Source: Lachnoclostridium sp. UBA1308
GTDB lineage: Bacteria; Bacillota; Clostridia; Lachnospirales; Lachnospiraceae
Length of the DNA: 16,216 bases
Assembly (NCBI GenBank): GCA_002307215.1
Contig: DBTU01000023.1
Coordinates: forward strand, 198,893-215,108
Reading direction: 5' to 3'
Shown: piece by piece, positions 1 to 8,351 of the stretch
Numbering within the stretch: position 1 is the first letter of the stretch
How the letters are laid out: each line of letters begins with the position of its first letter
Translations under genes and position numbers: made by a program
Notes under the pieces: model-generated
What the model was told of the DNA's origin: nothing
What the model saw: the letters and a program-made list of their open reading frames with translations, nothing else
The model's database searches: none

Positions 1-102
1 AGTATTTGCATACGAACTACGTAATGCTGCTTAGCGAAAATGGCTCCTATATGGAAACATTTCTTTCCCAGTCATGTCAATATCCTTGTTAGGCTGAACT
101 GT
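1..102 (-). repeat. Palindromic dispersed repeat, copy A (cut by window start)
   Basis: This stretch reads, in reverse complement, almost colinearly with the first ~100 bp of the complete copy at 5091-5249. Shared stretches include the terminal GGCTGAACTGT (92-102), the GGAAACATTTCTTTCCC block and the TATTTGCATACGAACTACGTAA centre. Only about two thirds of the element is present; the rest lies outside the window. It sits 20 bp beyond the stop codon of the minus-strand Ca2+-ATPase, so it forms the 3' flank of that gene. No transposase is encoded. Identity as a non-autonomous (MITE-like) element is inference. Confidence 0.85.
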
Positions 103-122
103 AATAATCAGGCCATCATTTC

Positions 123-2768
123 TTAGGAAATCTCTATTTTTTTAAAATGAGCATCTAGCTTCTTTTGTATCTCAACTGCGATAATCGGAACAAAGGAGAG
201 AAAAAGTGTGATGGCCCATTGTCGTACGGATAACGGAACCACCTGAAAAATTCTGGCAAGTGGAGTGATTGTAATGACTGCAACCTGTAGAAGTGAGCAG
301 ATAAAGAAGGAATAAACAAGCTTTCGATTCGTGAATACTCCGATTTCAGATAAGGAATGATCACTTCTCATATTAAATGAGTGGAACAACTGAGATAGGC
401 TTAATACGGCAAAGGCCATAGTTCTGCCGACGGTCAGATTATAATCATGAATTCCAATAACAAATGCTAACAGTGCCAGTGATCCGATCATAATCCCTTC
501 GATTACTATCTGAACTGCCAGGCCGTCAGCAAACATACCTTTACTTGGGGATATAGGTTTCTTTTTCATAATATCCTTTGTTGTGGGCTCTACGCCAAGG
601 GATATGGCAGGAAGCGAATCGGTTACAAGATTTACCCATAGAAGTTGGACTGCGACCAGCGGAGTAGGGAGGCCAAATAAGATAGCGACAAATATGGTTA
701 GTATTTCTCCGATATTGCTGGAAAGTAGGAAATGGACAGCTTTTTTTACATTATCATAAATACCTCTGCCTTCCTTCACGGCAGATACTATTGTAGCAAA
801 ATTGTCGTCCGTCAGAATCATATCAGCAGCATTTTTGGCAACATCGGTACCTGTAATGCCCATTGCGCATCCGATATCGGCAGCATTTAATGCAGGAGCA
901 TCATTTACACCGTCTCCGGTCATGGCAACTACCTCACCCCTACTTTGTAATGCTTTTACGATTCGCACTTTATGTTCCGGAGATACTCTGGCAAATACGC
1001 TGTAATGTTTTATATTCTTTTCCAGCTCATCCTTGTTCATATGGTTTAAGCTGTCGCCGGTGATTGCTTCGTCAGAATTTGTAAGTATGCCGAGCTCCTT
1101 CGCGATTGCCATTGCTGTCAGCACATGATCGCCGGTAATCATCACCGGTTTAATTCCTGCTTGACGACATAATGCGACGGAATCCTTAACTTCCTCTCTG
1201 GGAGGATCAATCATTCCGATTAATCCGATAAAAGTCAAGTCATTCTCAAGCCTTGCAGCCTCTGCATCGGAATAAGTCATAGTCAGACTTTTATATGCAA
1301 CAGCGATGACTCTCAGTGCTTTCTCTGTCATTACATTGTTCAAACGGTTCAACCTGTTTTTATCAGTTGAGGTCAAGGGGTACTGCTGTCCGTCCCGGAA
1401 ATATCTGGCGCAACGGTTGACCAGAAAGTCAAAAGCACCTTTAGTAATACTTCGATAGGAATTATCAGAGAATTTATGTACGGTGGTCATTAGTTTTCTA
1501 CCGGAATCAAAAGGTATTTCATGAACTCTTTGATATGCTTTATCAAGCTTTAATTTATTAGAACCGGAAAGATAAGCAGCCTGAACAAGTGCTTTTTCCG
1601 TTGGTTCACCGGTTATGGAGTAGCTGTCTTTTTCTTCATGTAGAATTGCATCATTGCAGAGCGCGGCATGAGAAAGTAAAAAGGTTGCAAATTCACTACT
1701 CATTTTTTCGGGACCGTTCATGGAACAAATCTCTGTTACAGTCATCACATTCTGTGTCAGCGTACCGGTCTTGTCAGAACAGATAACAGTTGCACTACCA
1801 AGAGTTTCAACGGCAGGTAGTTTGCGAATTACAGCATTTTTTTTTGCCATTCTCTGTACACCCAGAGACAACATGATGGTTACAATTGCCGGAAGGCCTT
1901 CCGGTATCGCTGCTACAGCAAGGCTAACCGAAGTCATGAACATGTCAAAGATAGGTATTTGTTTCAACAAACCGATCAGGAATATAATAGCACAGATACA
2001 CAGCGCGGCTGTTCCAAGAACCTTTCCCGTATTTGCCAGACGTCTTTGCAGAGGTGTCATCGGAGTCTCATCTTCCATAATCAACTTTGCGATATGACCA
2101 ACCTGGGTATTCATACCGGTAGAGGTTACAACCGCAATACCCCTTCCGTAAGTAACTGTGCTTGTGGCGAGAACAAGATTAATCCGGTCACTAAAGTTGG
2201 TTTCCGGCTTAAGCCGAACCTCAGCGGTCTTTTCAACCGGAGTGGACTCTCCGGTCAGGGAGGCTTCCTCGGTCTTAAGATTTACAGCAGTAATTAACCT
2301 GGCATCTGCGGGAACAAATCCACCGGTTTCCAAATATATGATATCTCCGGGTACCAGCTCAGTTGATGAGATGACGGATATGTTCCCCTCCCGCAGTACA
2401 TGAGCGGTAGGAGCTGATAATTTTTTGAGTGCTTCGAGTGCCTTCTCTGCTTTGGCCTCTTGTAGAACACCAAGCGTTGAATTTACAATAATAATAACCA
2501 AGATAATGACTGGATCAACATAATCCGGCTCTCCATCGAGATAAGATACAATTAGTGAAATAGCTGCCGCAAAAATTAATATGATTATCATAAAATCAGC
2601 AAATTGTTCAAAAAACTTTATAAGAAGGCTTTTACCTTTTTTGACGGACAGAATATTGGGGCCATATGTTTGCTGCCGCTGTACAATTTCATTTGTGGGT
2701 AATCCTTCCTTCTGTGAAACCCCTAATTCCTTTAAGGTTTCTTCGACGGATAAGCTGTGCCAATTCAT
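123..2768 (-). CDS. P-type Ca2+-transporting ATPase (SERCA/PMCA-like, P2 type)
   Basis: An 881-residue membrane pump predicted to export Ca2+ from the cytoplasm, driven by ATP. All P-type signatures are visible: TGES (172-175) in the actuator domain, PEGLP (289-293) in M4, the phosphorylated Asp in DKTGTLT (D332), KGAF (443-446) in the nucleotide domain, TGDH (545-548) and GDGVND (618-623). Ion-site residues match the SERCA pattern: SSNIGE in M5 (683-688) and NLVTD in M6 (713-717). The position of SERCA Glu908 in M8 appears to be Gln793, as in PMCA/SPCA pumps, suggesting one high-affinity Ca2+ site (inference from my own alignment). Ten membrane segments fit the full family length. The start has an AAGGGAG ribosome site about 11 nt upstream. 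It is divergent from the MATE gene. No clear intrinsic terminator precedes repeat copy A. A Mn2+ substrate cannot be excluded. Confidence 0.93.
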   Translation of the reverse strand: MNWHSLSVEETLKELGVSQKEGLPTNEIVQRQQTYGPNILSVKKGKSLLIKFFEQFADFMIIILIFAAAISLIVSYLDGEPDYVDPVIILVIIIVNSTLGVLQEAKAEKALEALKKLSAPTAHVLREGNISVISSTELVPGDIIYLETGGFVPADARLITAVNLKTEEASLTGESTPVEKTAEVRLKPETNFSDRINLVLATSTVTYGRGIAVVTSTGMNTQVGHIAKLIMEDETPMTPLQRRLANTGKVLGTAALCICAIIFLIGLLKQIPIFDMFMTSVSLAVAAIPEGLPAIVTIMLSLGVQRMAKKNAVIRKLPAVETLGSATVICSDKTGTLTQNVMTVTEICSMNGPEKMSSEFATFLLSHAALCNDAILHEEKDSYSITGEPTEKALVQAAYLSGSNKLKLDKAYQRVHEIPFDSGRKLMTTVHKFSDNSYRSITKGAFDFLVNRCARYFRDGQQYPLTSTDKNRLNRLNNVMTEKALRVIAVAYKSLTMTYSDAEAARLENDLTFIGLIGMIDPPREEVKDSVALCRQAGIKPVMITGDHVLTAMAIAKELGILTNSDEAITGDSLNHMNKDELEKNIKHYSVFARVSPEHKVRIVKALQSRGEVVAMTGDGVNDAPALNAADIGCAMGITGTDVAKNAADMILTDDNFATIVSAVKEGRGIYDNVKKAVHFLLSSNIGEILTIFVAILFGLPTPLVAVQLLWVNLVTDSLPAISLGVEPTTKDIMKKKPISPSKGMFADGLAVQIVIEGIMIGSLALLAFVIGIHDYNLTVGRTMAFAVLSLSQLFHSFNMRSDHSLSEIGVFTNRKLVYSFFICSLLQVAVITITPLARIFQVVPLSVRQWAITLFLSFVPIIAVEIQKKLDAHFKKIEIS

Positions 2769-2805
2769 TGAGTTGTATACTCCCTTAGAGGTAAATCTTC
2801 TTTTA

Positions 2806-2834
2806 ATTATATGAAGCGGAGATGGTATTATGAA
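2806..2834 (-). promoter_or_regulatory. Putative promoter of the Ca2+-ATPase gene
   Basis: On the minus strand, TTCATA (-35, 2829-2834) is followed after 17 bp by a consensus TATAAT (-10, 2806-2811), about 38 bp upstream of the ATPase start codon. The -10 is perfect and the -35 matches 4 of 6. Confidence 0.5.
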
Positions 2835-2895
2835 TGGATTGTAGGATAGTAACGATAGTTATTATTATGAACATGAGAAGTATGTAATAGAACAT

Positions 2896-2930
2896 TTTAC
2901 TATTATTCTGAGTGGTGTATAATAATAGTA
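2896..2930 (+). promoter_or_regulatory. Promoter of the MATE gene overlapped by a 10-bp inverted repeat
   Basis: TTTACT (-35, 2896-2901) and TATAAT (-10, 2918-2923) are 16 bp apart and lie 36 bp before the MATE start. A perfect 10-bp inverted repeat, TACTATTATT (2898-2907) and AATAATAGTA (2921-2930), covers the -35 on one side and the -10 on the other. That arrangement suits an operator for a dimeric repressor such as the MarR or TetR proteins that often control MATE exporters. No regulator gene is adjacent. The arms are all A/T except one base pair each, so chance symmetry is possible. Confidence 0.5.
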
Positions 2931-2958
2931 TTACTTATGAAAAGGCGGACAAATTAAT

Positions 2959-4326
2959 ATGGGAAGAACAATGGATAAGGATATGACTAGTGGTTCACCC
3001 GCCAGATTATTATTAAAATTCTCGATACCTATGCTGATCGGCAATCTATTTCAGCAGATGTATATTATCGTTGATTCAATTGTCGTGGGAAAATTTGTTT
3101 CATCAGATGCATTGGCTGCGGTCGGAGCAACCGGTTCTCTGATGTTTTTAATCATCGGACTCGCTTTTGGTCTGTCAGCAGGAATTTCAATTGTAATATC
3201 TCAGTATTACGGTGCAAAGGATTATGACAATGTAAGAAAGACCTTTGCGACTGCTACCTATACTGTAATAGGTGCAGCTATCATTATGGGGACGCTTGGA
3301 TTTTTCTTGTGCCATGCCCTCTTAAAGCTTATGAATACGCCGGAGTCGATTATTGATCAATCTACTATCTTCATGAAGATAACCTTTGCCGGAATCCTTG
3401 GTGTTACCTGTTATAACGGAATCGCAGCAGTTCTTCGGGCACTTGGAGATTCTATTACACCCTTAATATTTCTTGCACTCGCTTCTCTTTTGAATATCAG
3501 CCTTGATTTATTATTTGTTACTGTATTTCATTGGAATGTTCCGGGAGTAGCGTGTGCAACAGTGACCGCCCAGCTTGTCTCGGCCATCTGCTGTATCATC
3601 TATGCTCTTAAGCGGGTTAAAATACTTCAGATGCCGTTAAAGGATTTCAGACCTGACAAAGAAATTTTCAAAAAATGTCTTAAGCTTGGTATACCGGTTG
3701 CAGTTCAGAATGCTTTGATATCCATCTCCATGATTGCAATGCAGTCAGTACTGAACGGCTATGATAATGTTGCTATTGCAGCAAATACCGCCTATCAACG
3801 AATAGAGCAGCTGGTATTACAGCCGGGTATGTCGATCGGAGCAGCGCTGACAGCCTTTACCGGGCAGAACATAGGGGCGGGCAGGTTAGACCGTGCAAAA
3901 AAAGGCTTTTATTCTGCGTCCTGCATCATAACAGTTTTCAGTTTGATAATGCTACCAACTATCTATTTCGGCGGTGAGGCTATCATGAAAATGTTTATAA
4001 AAAGTTCAGACTTTGAAGTTATGAGAATGGGTGTTCGAGCACTGCGGATTACCTGCTTTTTCTATCTCCCGGTCGGAATGATATTTACAGCACGTAATTT
4101 CTTAAGCGGAACAGGAGATATTAATGTTCCTATGATTATGAGCTTCAATGAGGTGCTCTGTAGAGTCGCTTTTGCTTTGACATTGCCCCTTTTTATCGGG
4201 GTTTACGGAATCTGGTGGGCAACCTCCCTTAATTGGACAATCACAGCAATTATCGGTATTCTGCGGGTGGCTTCAGGTAAATGGAAGACCAAATCTGTCG
4301 TAAGAATAAATAGTGTTGAGGCATAA
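2959..4326 (+). CDS. MATE family multidrug/Na+ (or H+) antiporter
   Basis: A 455-residue polytopic inner-membrane protein with the length and about 12 hydrophobic segments of MATE exporters. The N-terminus carries the typical Firmicutes opening: GSPARLLLKFSIPMLIGNLF (residues 12-31), then QQMYIIVDSIVVGKF, a short loop with DALAAVG, and a second helix. The two six-helix halves show the usual internal similarity; for example LGIPVAVQNALISIS near residue 245 mirrors the N-terminal segment. It is predicted to expel cationic or amphipathic compounds using an ion gradient; the substrate cannot be read from sequence. The ribosome site (AAAGGCGG, 10 nt before ATG) is modest, and M5 is an alternative start. 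It is divergent from the ATPase and convergent with dedA, so probably monocistronic. Confidence 0.93.
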   Translation: MGRTMDKDMTSGSPARLLLKFSIPMLIGNLFQQMYIIVDSIVVGKFVSSDALAAVGATGSLMFLIIGLAFGLSAGISIVISQYYGAKDYDNVRKTFATATYTVIGAAIIMGTLGFFLCHALLKLMNTPESIIDQSTIFMKITFAGILGVTCYNGIAAVLRALGDSITPLIFLALASLLNISLDLLFVTVFHWNVPGVACATVTAQLVSAICCIIYALKRVKILQMPLKDFRPDKEIFKKCLKLGIPVAVQNALISISMIAMQSVLNGYDNVAIAANTAYQRIEQLVLQPGMSIGAALTAFTGQNIGAGRLDRAKKGFYSASCIITVFSLIMLPTIYFGGEAIMKMFIKSSDFEVMRMGVRALRITCFFYLPVGMIFTARNFLSGTGDINVPMIMSFNEVLCRVAFALTLPLFIGVYGIWWATSLNWTITAIIGILRVASGKWKTKSVVRINSVEA

Positions 4327-4364
4327 GATAATTTAAATGGAATGGTATCCCATTATCACCCTTC

Positions 4365-4402
4365 CTGTCATCAACCTGTCTTTGTATTGTTTAAGATGAC
4401 AG
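4365..4402. other. Small inverted repeat between convergent genes
   Basis: CTGTCATC (4365-4372) and GATGACAG (4395-4402) form a perfect 8-bp inverted repeat with a 22-nt loop in the 80-bp gap between the MATE stop and the dedA stop. A second short palindrome, AATGG-TATC-CCATT, lies at 4341-4354. Neither has a clear T-tract on either strand, so a bidirectional terminator role is only a guess. Confidence 0.3.
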
Positions 4403-4406
4403 AGAA

Positions 4407-5015
4407 TTACCGAATCGTCCTGTGATTATTATTTCTTTTAATTACATGTTTTGCTATCAGCATGACCGCAAAGATAATTGCGACCGGAATCAGATTATGC
4501 TTATAGCGAATGTAGTATTCGCCAACCTTTCTATAATTCTCTCTAAGGGTATATCCAAGACCAATCAGTAAGGTATTCCAGATGGTGATACCTAGTGCCG
4601 AGGCAGTGAAGTAGGTAACCGGATTAAGCTTGGCAGCGCCTGCTATTAAGGCTATGTATGTTCGTATGATAGGGATTACTCTGCCAATACAGACCGTGGC
4701 GGCACCATGATACTGAAATCTATCATAAGCTGAGTCCATACCTTTCTTAGATTTGGGGAATTTCCGGGTAATGGTATTGATTAATGCCCCGCCTCCAAAC
4801 CATCCGAAGGTATAGCAGATTCCGGTACCTATCAACCCGGCAATAACACTTAGTATAAGAATAGCAAAGAAATTCGTATGATTAATTGAGGCAATGGCCC
4901 CACAGAACGGGAGTACGATTTCACTGGACACGGGAAAGCAGGCATATTCCAGCAAAATTATAATAAACATGGCGGTTAAGCCATAATCCTTGATGAAATC
5001 TAAGATTATATTCAT
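4407..5015 (-). CDS. DedA/SNARE-associated family membrane protein
   Basis: A 202-residue polytopic membrane protein of the DedA superfamily, the usual family length. Diagnostic features are the acidic re-entrant segment EYACFPVSSEIVLPFCGA (E23, P28, S30-S31-E32), the loop RFQYHGAATVCIGRVIPIIR (99-118) and the AGAAKLN segment after it (125-131), matching the family consensus of GR, P and R residues (G111, R112, P115, R118). DedA members support envelope integrity and several translocate undecaprenyl phosphate (UptA) or other lipids; which applies here is not determinable. The start has an AAGGA ribosome site on the minus strand (5020-5024). It is convergent with the MATE gene and transcribed away from leuS. 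Repeat copy B begins about 75 bp upstream of its start. Confidence 0.92.
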   Translation of the reverse strand: MNIILDFIKDYGLTAMFIIILLEYACFPVSSEIVLPFCGAIASINHTNFFAILILSVIAGLIGTGICYTFGWFGGGALINTITRKFPKSKKGMDSAYDRFQYHGAATVCIGRVIPIIRTYIALIAGAAKLNPVTYFTASALGITIWNTLLIGLGYTLRENYRKVGEYYIRYKHNLIPVAIIFAVMLIAKHVIKRNNNHRTIR

Positions 5016-5090
5016 TCAGTTCCTTATTGTGAATTAATTTGATTTAATATATTCAGTGATAGGAGAAAACATGAGATATCTTGCGATATT

Positions 5091-5249
5091 ACAGTTCAGC
5101 CAAGTAAGGATAGTGACAAGACAGGGGAAGAAATGTTTCCATATTGGAGCCGCTTTCGCTAAGTTGTATTACGTAGTTTGTATGCAAATACTCCTATATG
5201 AAAATCATTTTTCCCCAGTCCGGATACATCTCTTTGCAGGCTGAACTGT
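5091..5249 (+). repeat. Palindromic dispersed repeat, complete copy B (159 bp)
   Basis: The element is bounded by perfect 11-bp terminal inverted repeats, ACAGTTCAGCC (5091-5101) and GGCTGAACTGT (5239-5249). Inward from both ends the two arms are imperfect inverted copies for about 60 bp each (AGGGGAAGAAATGTTTCCATAT on the left, the reverse of ATATGAAAATCATTTTTCCCC on the right), leaving a centre of about 40 bp with ACGTAGTTTGTATGCAAATA. It contains no real gene. Partial copies lie at 1-102, 11621-11690 and 16168-16216. I could not identify a target-site duplication. It separates dedA from the leuS T-box unit. Confidence 0.88.
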
Positions 5250-5281
5250 GACCCTTGCAGTAGCTTTTTCCATGAAAAACC

Positions 5282-5310
5282 TTGACAAATATGTAAGCGG
5301 TGATTATATT
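5282..5310 (+). promoter_or_regulatory. Promoter of the T-box/leuS transcript
   Basis: Consensus TTGACA (5282-5287), a 17-bp spacer and TATATT (5305-5310). It lies upstream of the whole T-box leader, so transcription should begin near 5317. It starts only 33 bp after repeat copy B. Confidence 0.8.
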
Positions 5311-5316
5311 TAAGTG

Positions 5317-5670
5317 AGTATCAGTATTTATTGATATTCATGACAAATCCTAAAAACGATTTTTGACACTCGAATCATATTTTCATATTGTAACAGCATG
5401 GATAAGGAGTATTAAGAGATTAGATGCATTCAGAGAGTTGCCGGTTGGTGGAAGGCAGCAGCAACGATTTCCCAACTCGCCTTTGAGCTCTCTGACTGAA
5501 ATGAAGTAAGTCAGGGCGGTATTCCCGTTATCGAAGAAAAGCGCGTACAAGATCCGAAAGGATTTACTGATCCGTGTTCAAGGTGATTCATACTTGACAG
5601 GAATGTACGAAACAGAGTGGTACCACGGAAGTTTACCTTTCGTCTCTTGATTGAGACGGAGGGTTTTTTT
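5317..5670 (+). promoter_or_regulatory. T-box riboswitch (leucine) in the leuS leader
   Basis: The leader has the layout of a T-box that reads uncharged tRNA and antiterminates. The base of Stem I is TCAGAGAG (5430-5437) paired with CTCTCTGA (5488-5495). A distal motif GCCGGTTGGTGGAA follows on the 5' arm. A CTC leucine codon at 5476-5478, just before the CTTTGAG motif, is the candidate specifier. The conserved T-box GAGTGGTACCACGG starts at 5615; its TGGT (5618-5621) would pair with a tRNA ending ACCA, fitting the A discriminator of tRNA-Leu. A terminator follows at 5635-5670, then leuS. The start is estimated from the promoter. Confidence 0.92.
5635..5670 (+). terminator. Regulated terminator of the leuS T-box
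   Basis: ACCTTTCGTCTC (5635-5646) pairs with GAGACGGAGGGT (5653-5664) around a 6-nt loop (12 pairs, two of them G-U), followed by a run of seven T. The 5' arm follows directly on the T-box antiterminator region, as expected for mutually exclusive folds. Confidence 0.9.
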
Positions 5671-5706
5671 GTTATATATTATAAAAATATATTAGGAGGT
5701 ATTATT

Positions 5707-8115
5707 ATGGCAGCATCTTATAATCATAAGGAAGTTGAAAAGAAATGGAGAAAGAGGCGGGAGTCCGATCCGATTAATGTAAATGACGGTAAGAAACCGA
5801 AGTATTACTGCCTGGATATGTTCCCTTATCCGTCAGGAAGCGGGTTACATGTCGGACACTGGAGGGGCTATGTCATCAGTGATGTTTGGAGTCGCTATAA
5901 GATTTTAAAGGGATATTATATCATTCACCCGATGGGGTGGGATGCTTTTGGACTCCCTGCTGAGAATTATGCGATTAAGATGGGTGTACACCCAAGTAAA
6001 TCTACCGCTGAGAATGTAACGAATATTAAGAGGCAGATCAATGAAATTGCTGCAATTTACGATTGGGATATGGAAGTAAATACAACCGATCCGCTGTTTT
6101 ATAAATGGACTCAATGGATCTTTGTAAAGATGTTTAAGGCCGGTTTGGCATATGAAAAACAAATGCCGATTAACTGGTGTCCTTCTTGTAAGACCGGACT
6201 CGCCAATGAAGAAGTAGTCAACGGCGAATGTGAGCGTTGTGGTTCTCCGGTTACTAAGAAAAATTTGAAACAGTGGATGCTAAAGATTACGGCTTATGCG
6301 GATCGTCTACTGGAAGACTTAAATAAGCTCGACTGGCCGGAAAAGGTAAAGAAGATGCAGTCCGACTGGATTGGAAAGAGCTACGGTGCCGAGGTCGATT
6401 TTACAGTGGAGGGTACAGACAAAGCAATTCGTGTCTATACTACAAGACCGGATACCCTGTATGGCGCAACCTTCATGGTACTTGCTCCCGAACATGCGAT
6501 GGCTAAGGAGCTTGCAACAGCGGAAACTAAGGCGGCTGTTGATGACTATATTTACAAATCCTCCATGAAATCCTCAGTCGATCGTTTGCAGGATAAGGAG
6601 AAGACCGGAGTATTTACCGGAAGCTATGCTGTCAATCCGTTAACGAAAAAATTGATTCCAATCTGGTTATCCGACTATGTACTTGCTGATTACGGTACCG
6701 GAGCAATCATGTGTGTGCCGGCCCATGATGACAGAGACTTTGAATTTGCGACCAAATTCAATATTCCGATTATACAGGTAATCTCACCGGAGGGAATAGA
6801 AAATACGAATTTGACACAGGCGTATACAGAAGCAGGCATTATGATTAATTCCGGTGATTGGAACGGAATGAATTCGAATCAAGCAAAGAAGGATGTTCCT
6901 GACATGCTGGACAGTATGGGAATAGGCAAGAAGACCGTTAACTTTAAGCTGCGTGACTGGGTATTTTCAAGACAGCGTTACTGGGGTGAGCCGATTCCGA
7001 TTGTGCACTGCGAGCATTGCGGAGCAGTTCCGGTTCCTGAAGAACAGCTTCCTTTACTTTTACCGGAGGTTGAGAAATATCAGCCGACCGGAACCGGTGA
7101 ATCACCTCTTGCTGACATTCATGAATGGGTAAATACCACCTGTCCCGCATGTGGTGCTCCGGCAAAAAGAGAGACCAACACCATGCCACAGTGGGCGGGC
7201 TCATCTTGGTATTTCCTGCGCTATATCGATAATAAGAATGATAAGGAGTTGGTATCTAAGGAAAAAGCACATGAGTGCCTTCCGGTTGATATGTATATAG
7301 GTGGAGTTGAACATGCGGTACTCCATCTGCTTTATTCCAGATTTTATACCAAGTTTTTATTTGATATCGGTGTTGTTGATTTTGATGAACCTTTCACTAA
7401 GCTTTTTAATCAGGGTATGATTGGAAAGAACGGTGCCAAGATGAGTAAATCCAAGGGAAATGTAGTATCTCCGGATGCGCTGGTTAACGATTACGGCTGC
7501 GATTCTTTAAGAATGTACGAACTTTTCGTCGGACCTCCGGAACTTGATTCCGAATGGGATGATAGAGGAATTGATGGTGTATATCGATTTATCAACCGCT
7601 TTTATAATCTTGTGATGGAATACAAGGACAGTAATACAGCTGCCACTACTGAGATGATTAAGCTGCGTAACCGTATGGTATATGATATTACAACACGTCT
7701 TGAGGCCTTCAGTCTGAATACAGTTGTCAGCGGGTTCATGGAATATAATAATAAGATGCTCGAGTTGGCAAAAAGGTCCCGAGGAATTGACCGGGAGACT
7801 TTGGAAACGGCAGTTATCCTGTTGGCTCCATTTATCCCACATGTCAGTGAAGAATTGTGGGAGCAGTTGGGACATGATACCTGCGTATTCGATAACACCT
7901 GGCCCAATTATGATGAAGAGAAGATGAAGGATAGTGAGATTGAGATTGCTGTACAGATTAACGGTAAGACGAAAGCAACCTTCCTGGTGGCAGCAGATGC
8001 ATCAAAGGAAACTATTATTTCTGCTGCGAAAGAAGCGATTGCTGACAAGATTACCGGCGACATTGTAAAAGAGATTTATGTGCCGAATAAGCTGGTTAAT
8101 ATCGTTGTGAAGTAG
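5707..8115 (+). CDS. leuS: Leucyl-tRNA synthetase
   Basis: An 802-residue class I aminoacyl-tRNA synthetase that charges tRNA-Leu, about the size of Bacillus LeuRS. The HIGH motif is HVGH (48-51), preceded by MFPYPSGSG; the KMSKS loop is at 578-582. The CP1 editing domain shows TTRPDT (245-250) and the segment VPAHDDRDFEFA (A339 to A348). Two pairs of CxxC zinc-type motifs occur early (CPSC and CERC, about 158-180) and two later (CEHC, CPAC). The C-terminal anticodon-binding domain contains PFIPHVSEELWEQLG, and the end (EIAVQINGKTKA) is typical. The start chosen is ATG 5707, six nt after AGGAGGT; the in-frame extension upstream runs into the T-box terminator and is not credible. Expression should rise with leucine starvation through the T-box. 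Confidence 0.98.
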   Translation: MAASYNHKEVEKKWRKRRESDPINVNDGKKPKYYCLDMFPYPSGSGLHVGHWRGYVISDVWSRYKILKGYYIIHPMGWDAFGLPAENYAIKMGVHPSKSTAENVTNIKRQINEIAAIYDWDMEVNTTDPLFYKWTQWIFVKMFKAGLAYEKQMPINWCPSCKTGLANEEVVNGECERCGSPVTKKNLKQWMLKITAYADRLLEDLNKLDWPEKVKKMQSDWIGKSYGAEVDFTVEGTDKAIRVYTTRPDTLYGATFMVLAPEHAMAKELATAETKAAVDDYIYKSSMKSSVDRLQDKEKTGVFTGSYAVNPLTKKLIPIWLSDYVLADYGTGAIMCVPAHDDRDFEFATKFNIPIIQVISPEGIENTNLTQAYTEAGIMINSGDWNGMNSNQAKKDVPDMLDSMGIGKKTVNFKLRDWVFSRQRYWGEPIPIVHCEHCGAVPVPEEQLPLLLPEVEKYQPTGTGESPLADIHEWVNTTCPACGAPAKRETNTMPQWAGSSWYFLRYIDNKNDKELVSKEKAHECLPVDMYIGGVEHAVLHLLYSRFYTKFLFDIGVVDFDEPFTKLFNQGMIGKNGAKMSKSKGNVVSPDALVNDYGCDSLRMYELFVGPPELDSEWDDRGIDGVYRFINRFYNLVMEYKDSNTAATTEMIKLRNRMVYDITTRLEAFSLNTVVSGFMEYNNKMLELAKRSRGIDRETLETAVILLAPFIPHVSEELWEQLGHDTCVFDNTWPNYDEEKMKDSEIEIAVQINGKTKATFLVAADASKETIISAAKEAIADKITGDIVKEIYVPNKLVNIVVK

Positions 8116-8128
8116 ATTTTCTAAGTCA

Positions 8129-8219
8129 AGAAGTCGAAAAACCGAAAATAGCTTCAGTTTATTAATCAAGAATTGAGCATGATTTCGCTCATATAAGCCT
8201 CGGGTTTTCTGTGACTTCT
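8129..8219. other. Large imperfect inverted repeat downstream of leuS
   Basis: AGAAGTC (8129-8135) matches GACTTCT (8213-8219), and the next bases inward also pair: GAAAAACCG (8136-8144) with CGGGTTTTC (8201-8209), then AGCTT with AAGCCT. A nested stem TGAGC/GCTCA is in the loop. The transcript could fold into a branched structure of about 91 nt. It starts 13 bp after the leuS stop. It has only TTTGTTTTA as a T-rich tail, so it may be a weak terminator, an mRNA 3' stabiliser or a degenerate mobile palindrome. Confidence 0.45.
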
Positions 8220-8261
8220 GATTTGTTTTACACACAATAACACCTCGCGACATCATGTTGA

Positions 8262-8325
8262 CACTGAAAAAGTCCGTTTTTAGGTAGCTAAATGAATAAT
8301 GCCTATGAAAGGGACTTTTTCAGTG
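8262..8325. repeat. 14-bp perfect inverted repeat (hairpin)
   Basis: CACTGAAAAAGTCC (8262-8275) and GGACTTTTTCAGTG (8312-8325) are exact inverted copies. Inside, TAGGTA and TGCCTA can also pair, giving a long stem-loop. The flanks are similar to each other (CATCATGTTGA on the left, CATCATAGGTTGA on the right). No T-tract follows. It could be a small palindromic insertion or its relic. Confidence 0.5.
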
Positions 8326-8339
8326 ATCTCCGGCATCAT

Positions 8340-8351
8340 AGGTTGAACTGT
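8340..8351. repeat. Possible relic of the dispersed repeat terminus (copy D)
   Basis: AGGTTGAACTGT differs by one base from the terminal AGGCTGAACTGT of copies A and C, and TCCGG(C)ATCAT a few bases before it recalls TCCGGATACATC of copy B. The rest of the element is not recognisable, so this may be chance. Confidence 0.3.

Noticed and set aside
5056..5244. 62-codon plus-strand frame with ATG at 5056 or 5071
   Set aside because: Most of it lies inside the palindromic repeat (5091-5249); equivalent frames are not kept in the other copies and the translation resembles no protein.
5617..5706. N-terminal 30-residue extension of leucyl-tRNA synthetase
   Set aside because: These codons run through the T-box and its terminator, and the strong AGGAGGT is placed for the ATG at 5707.
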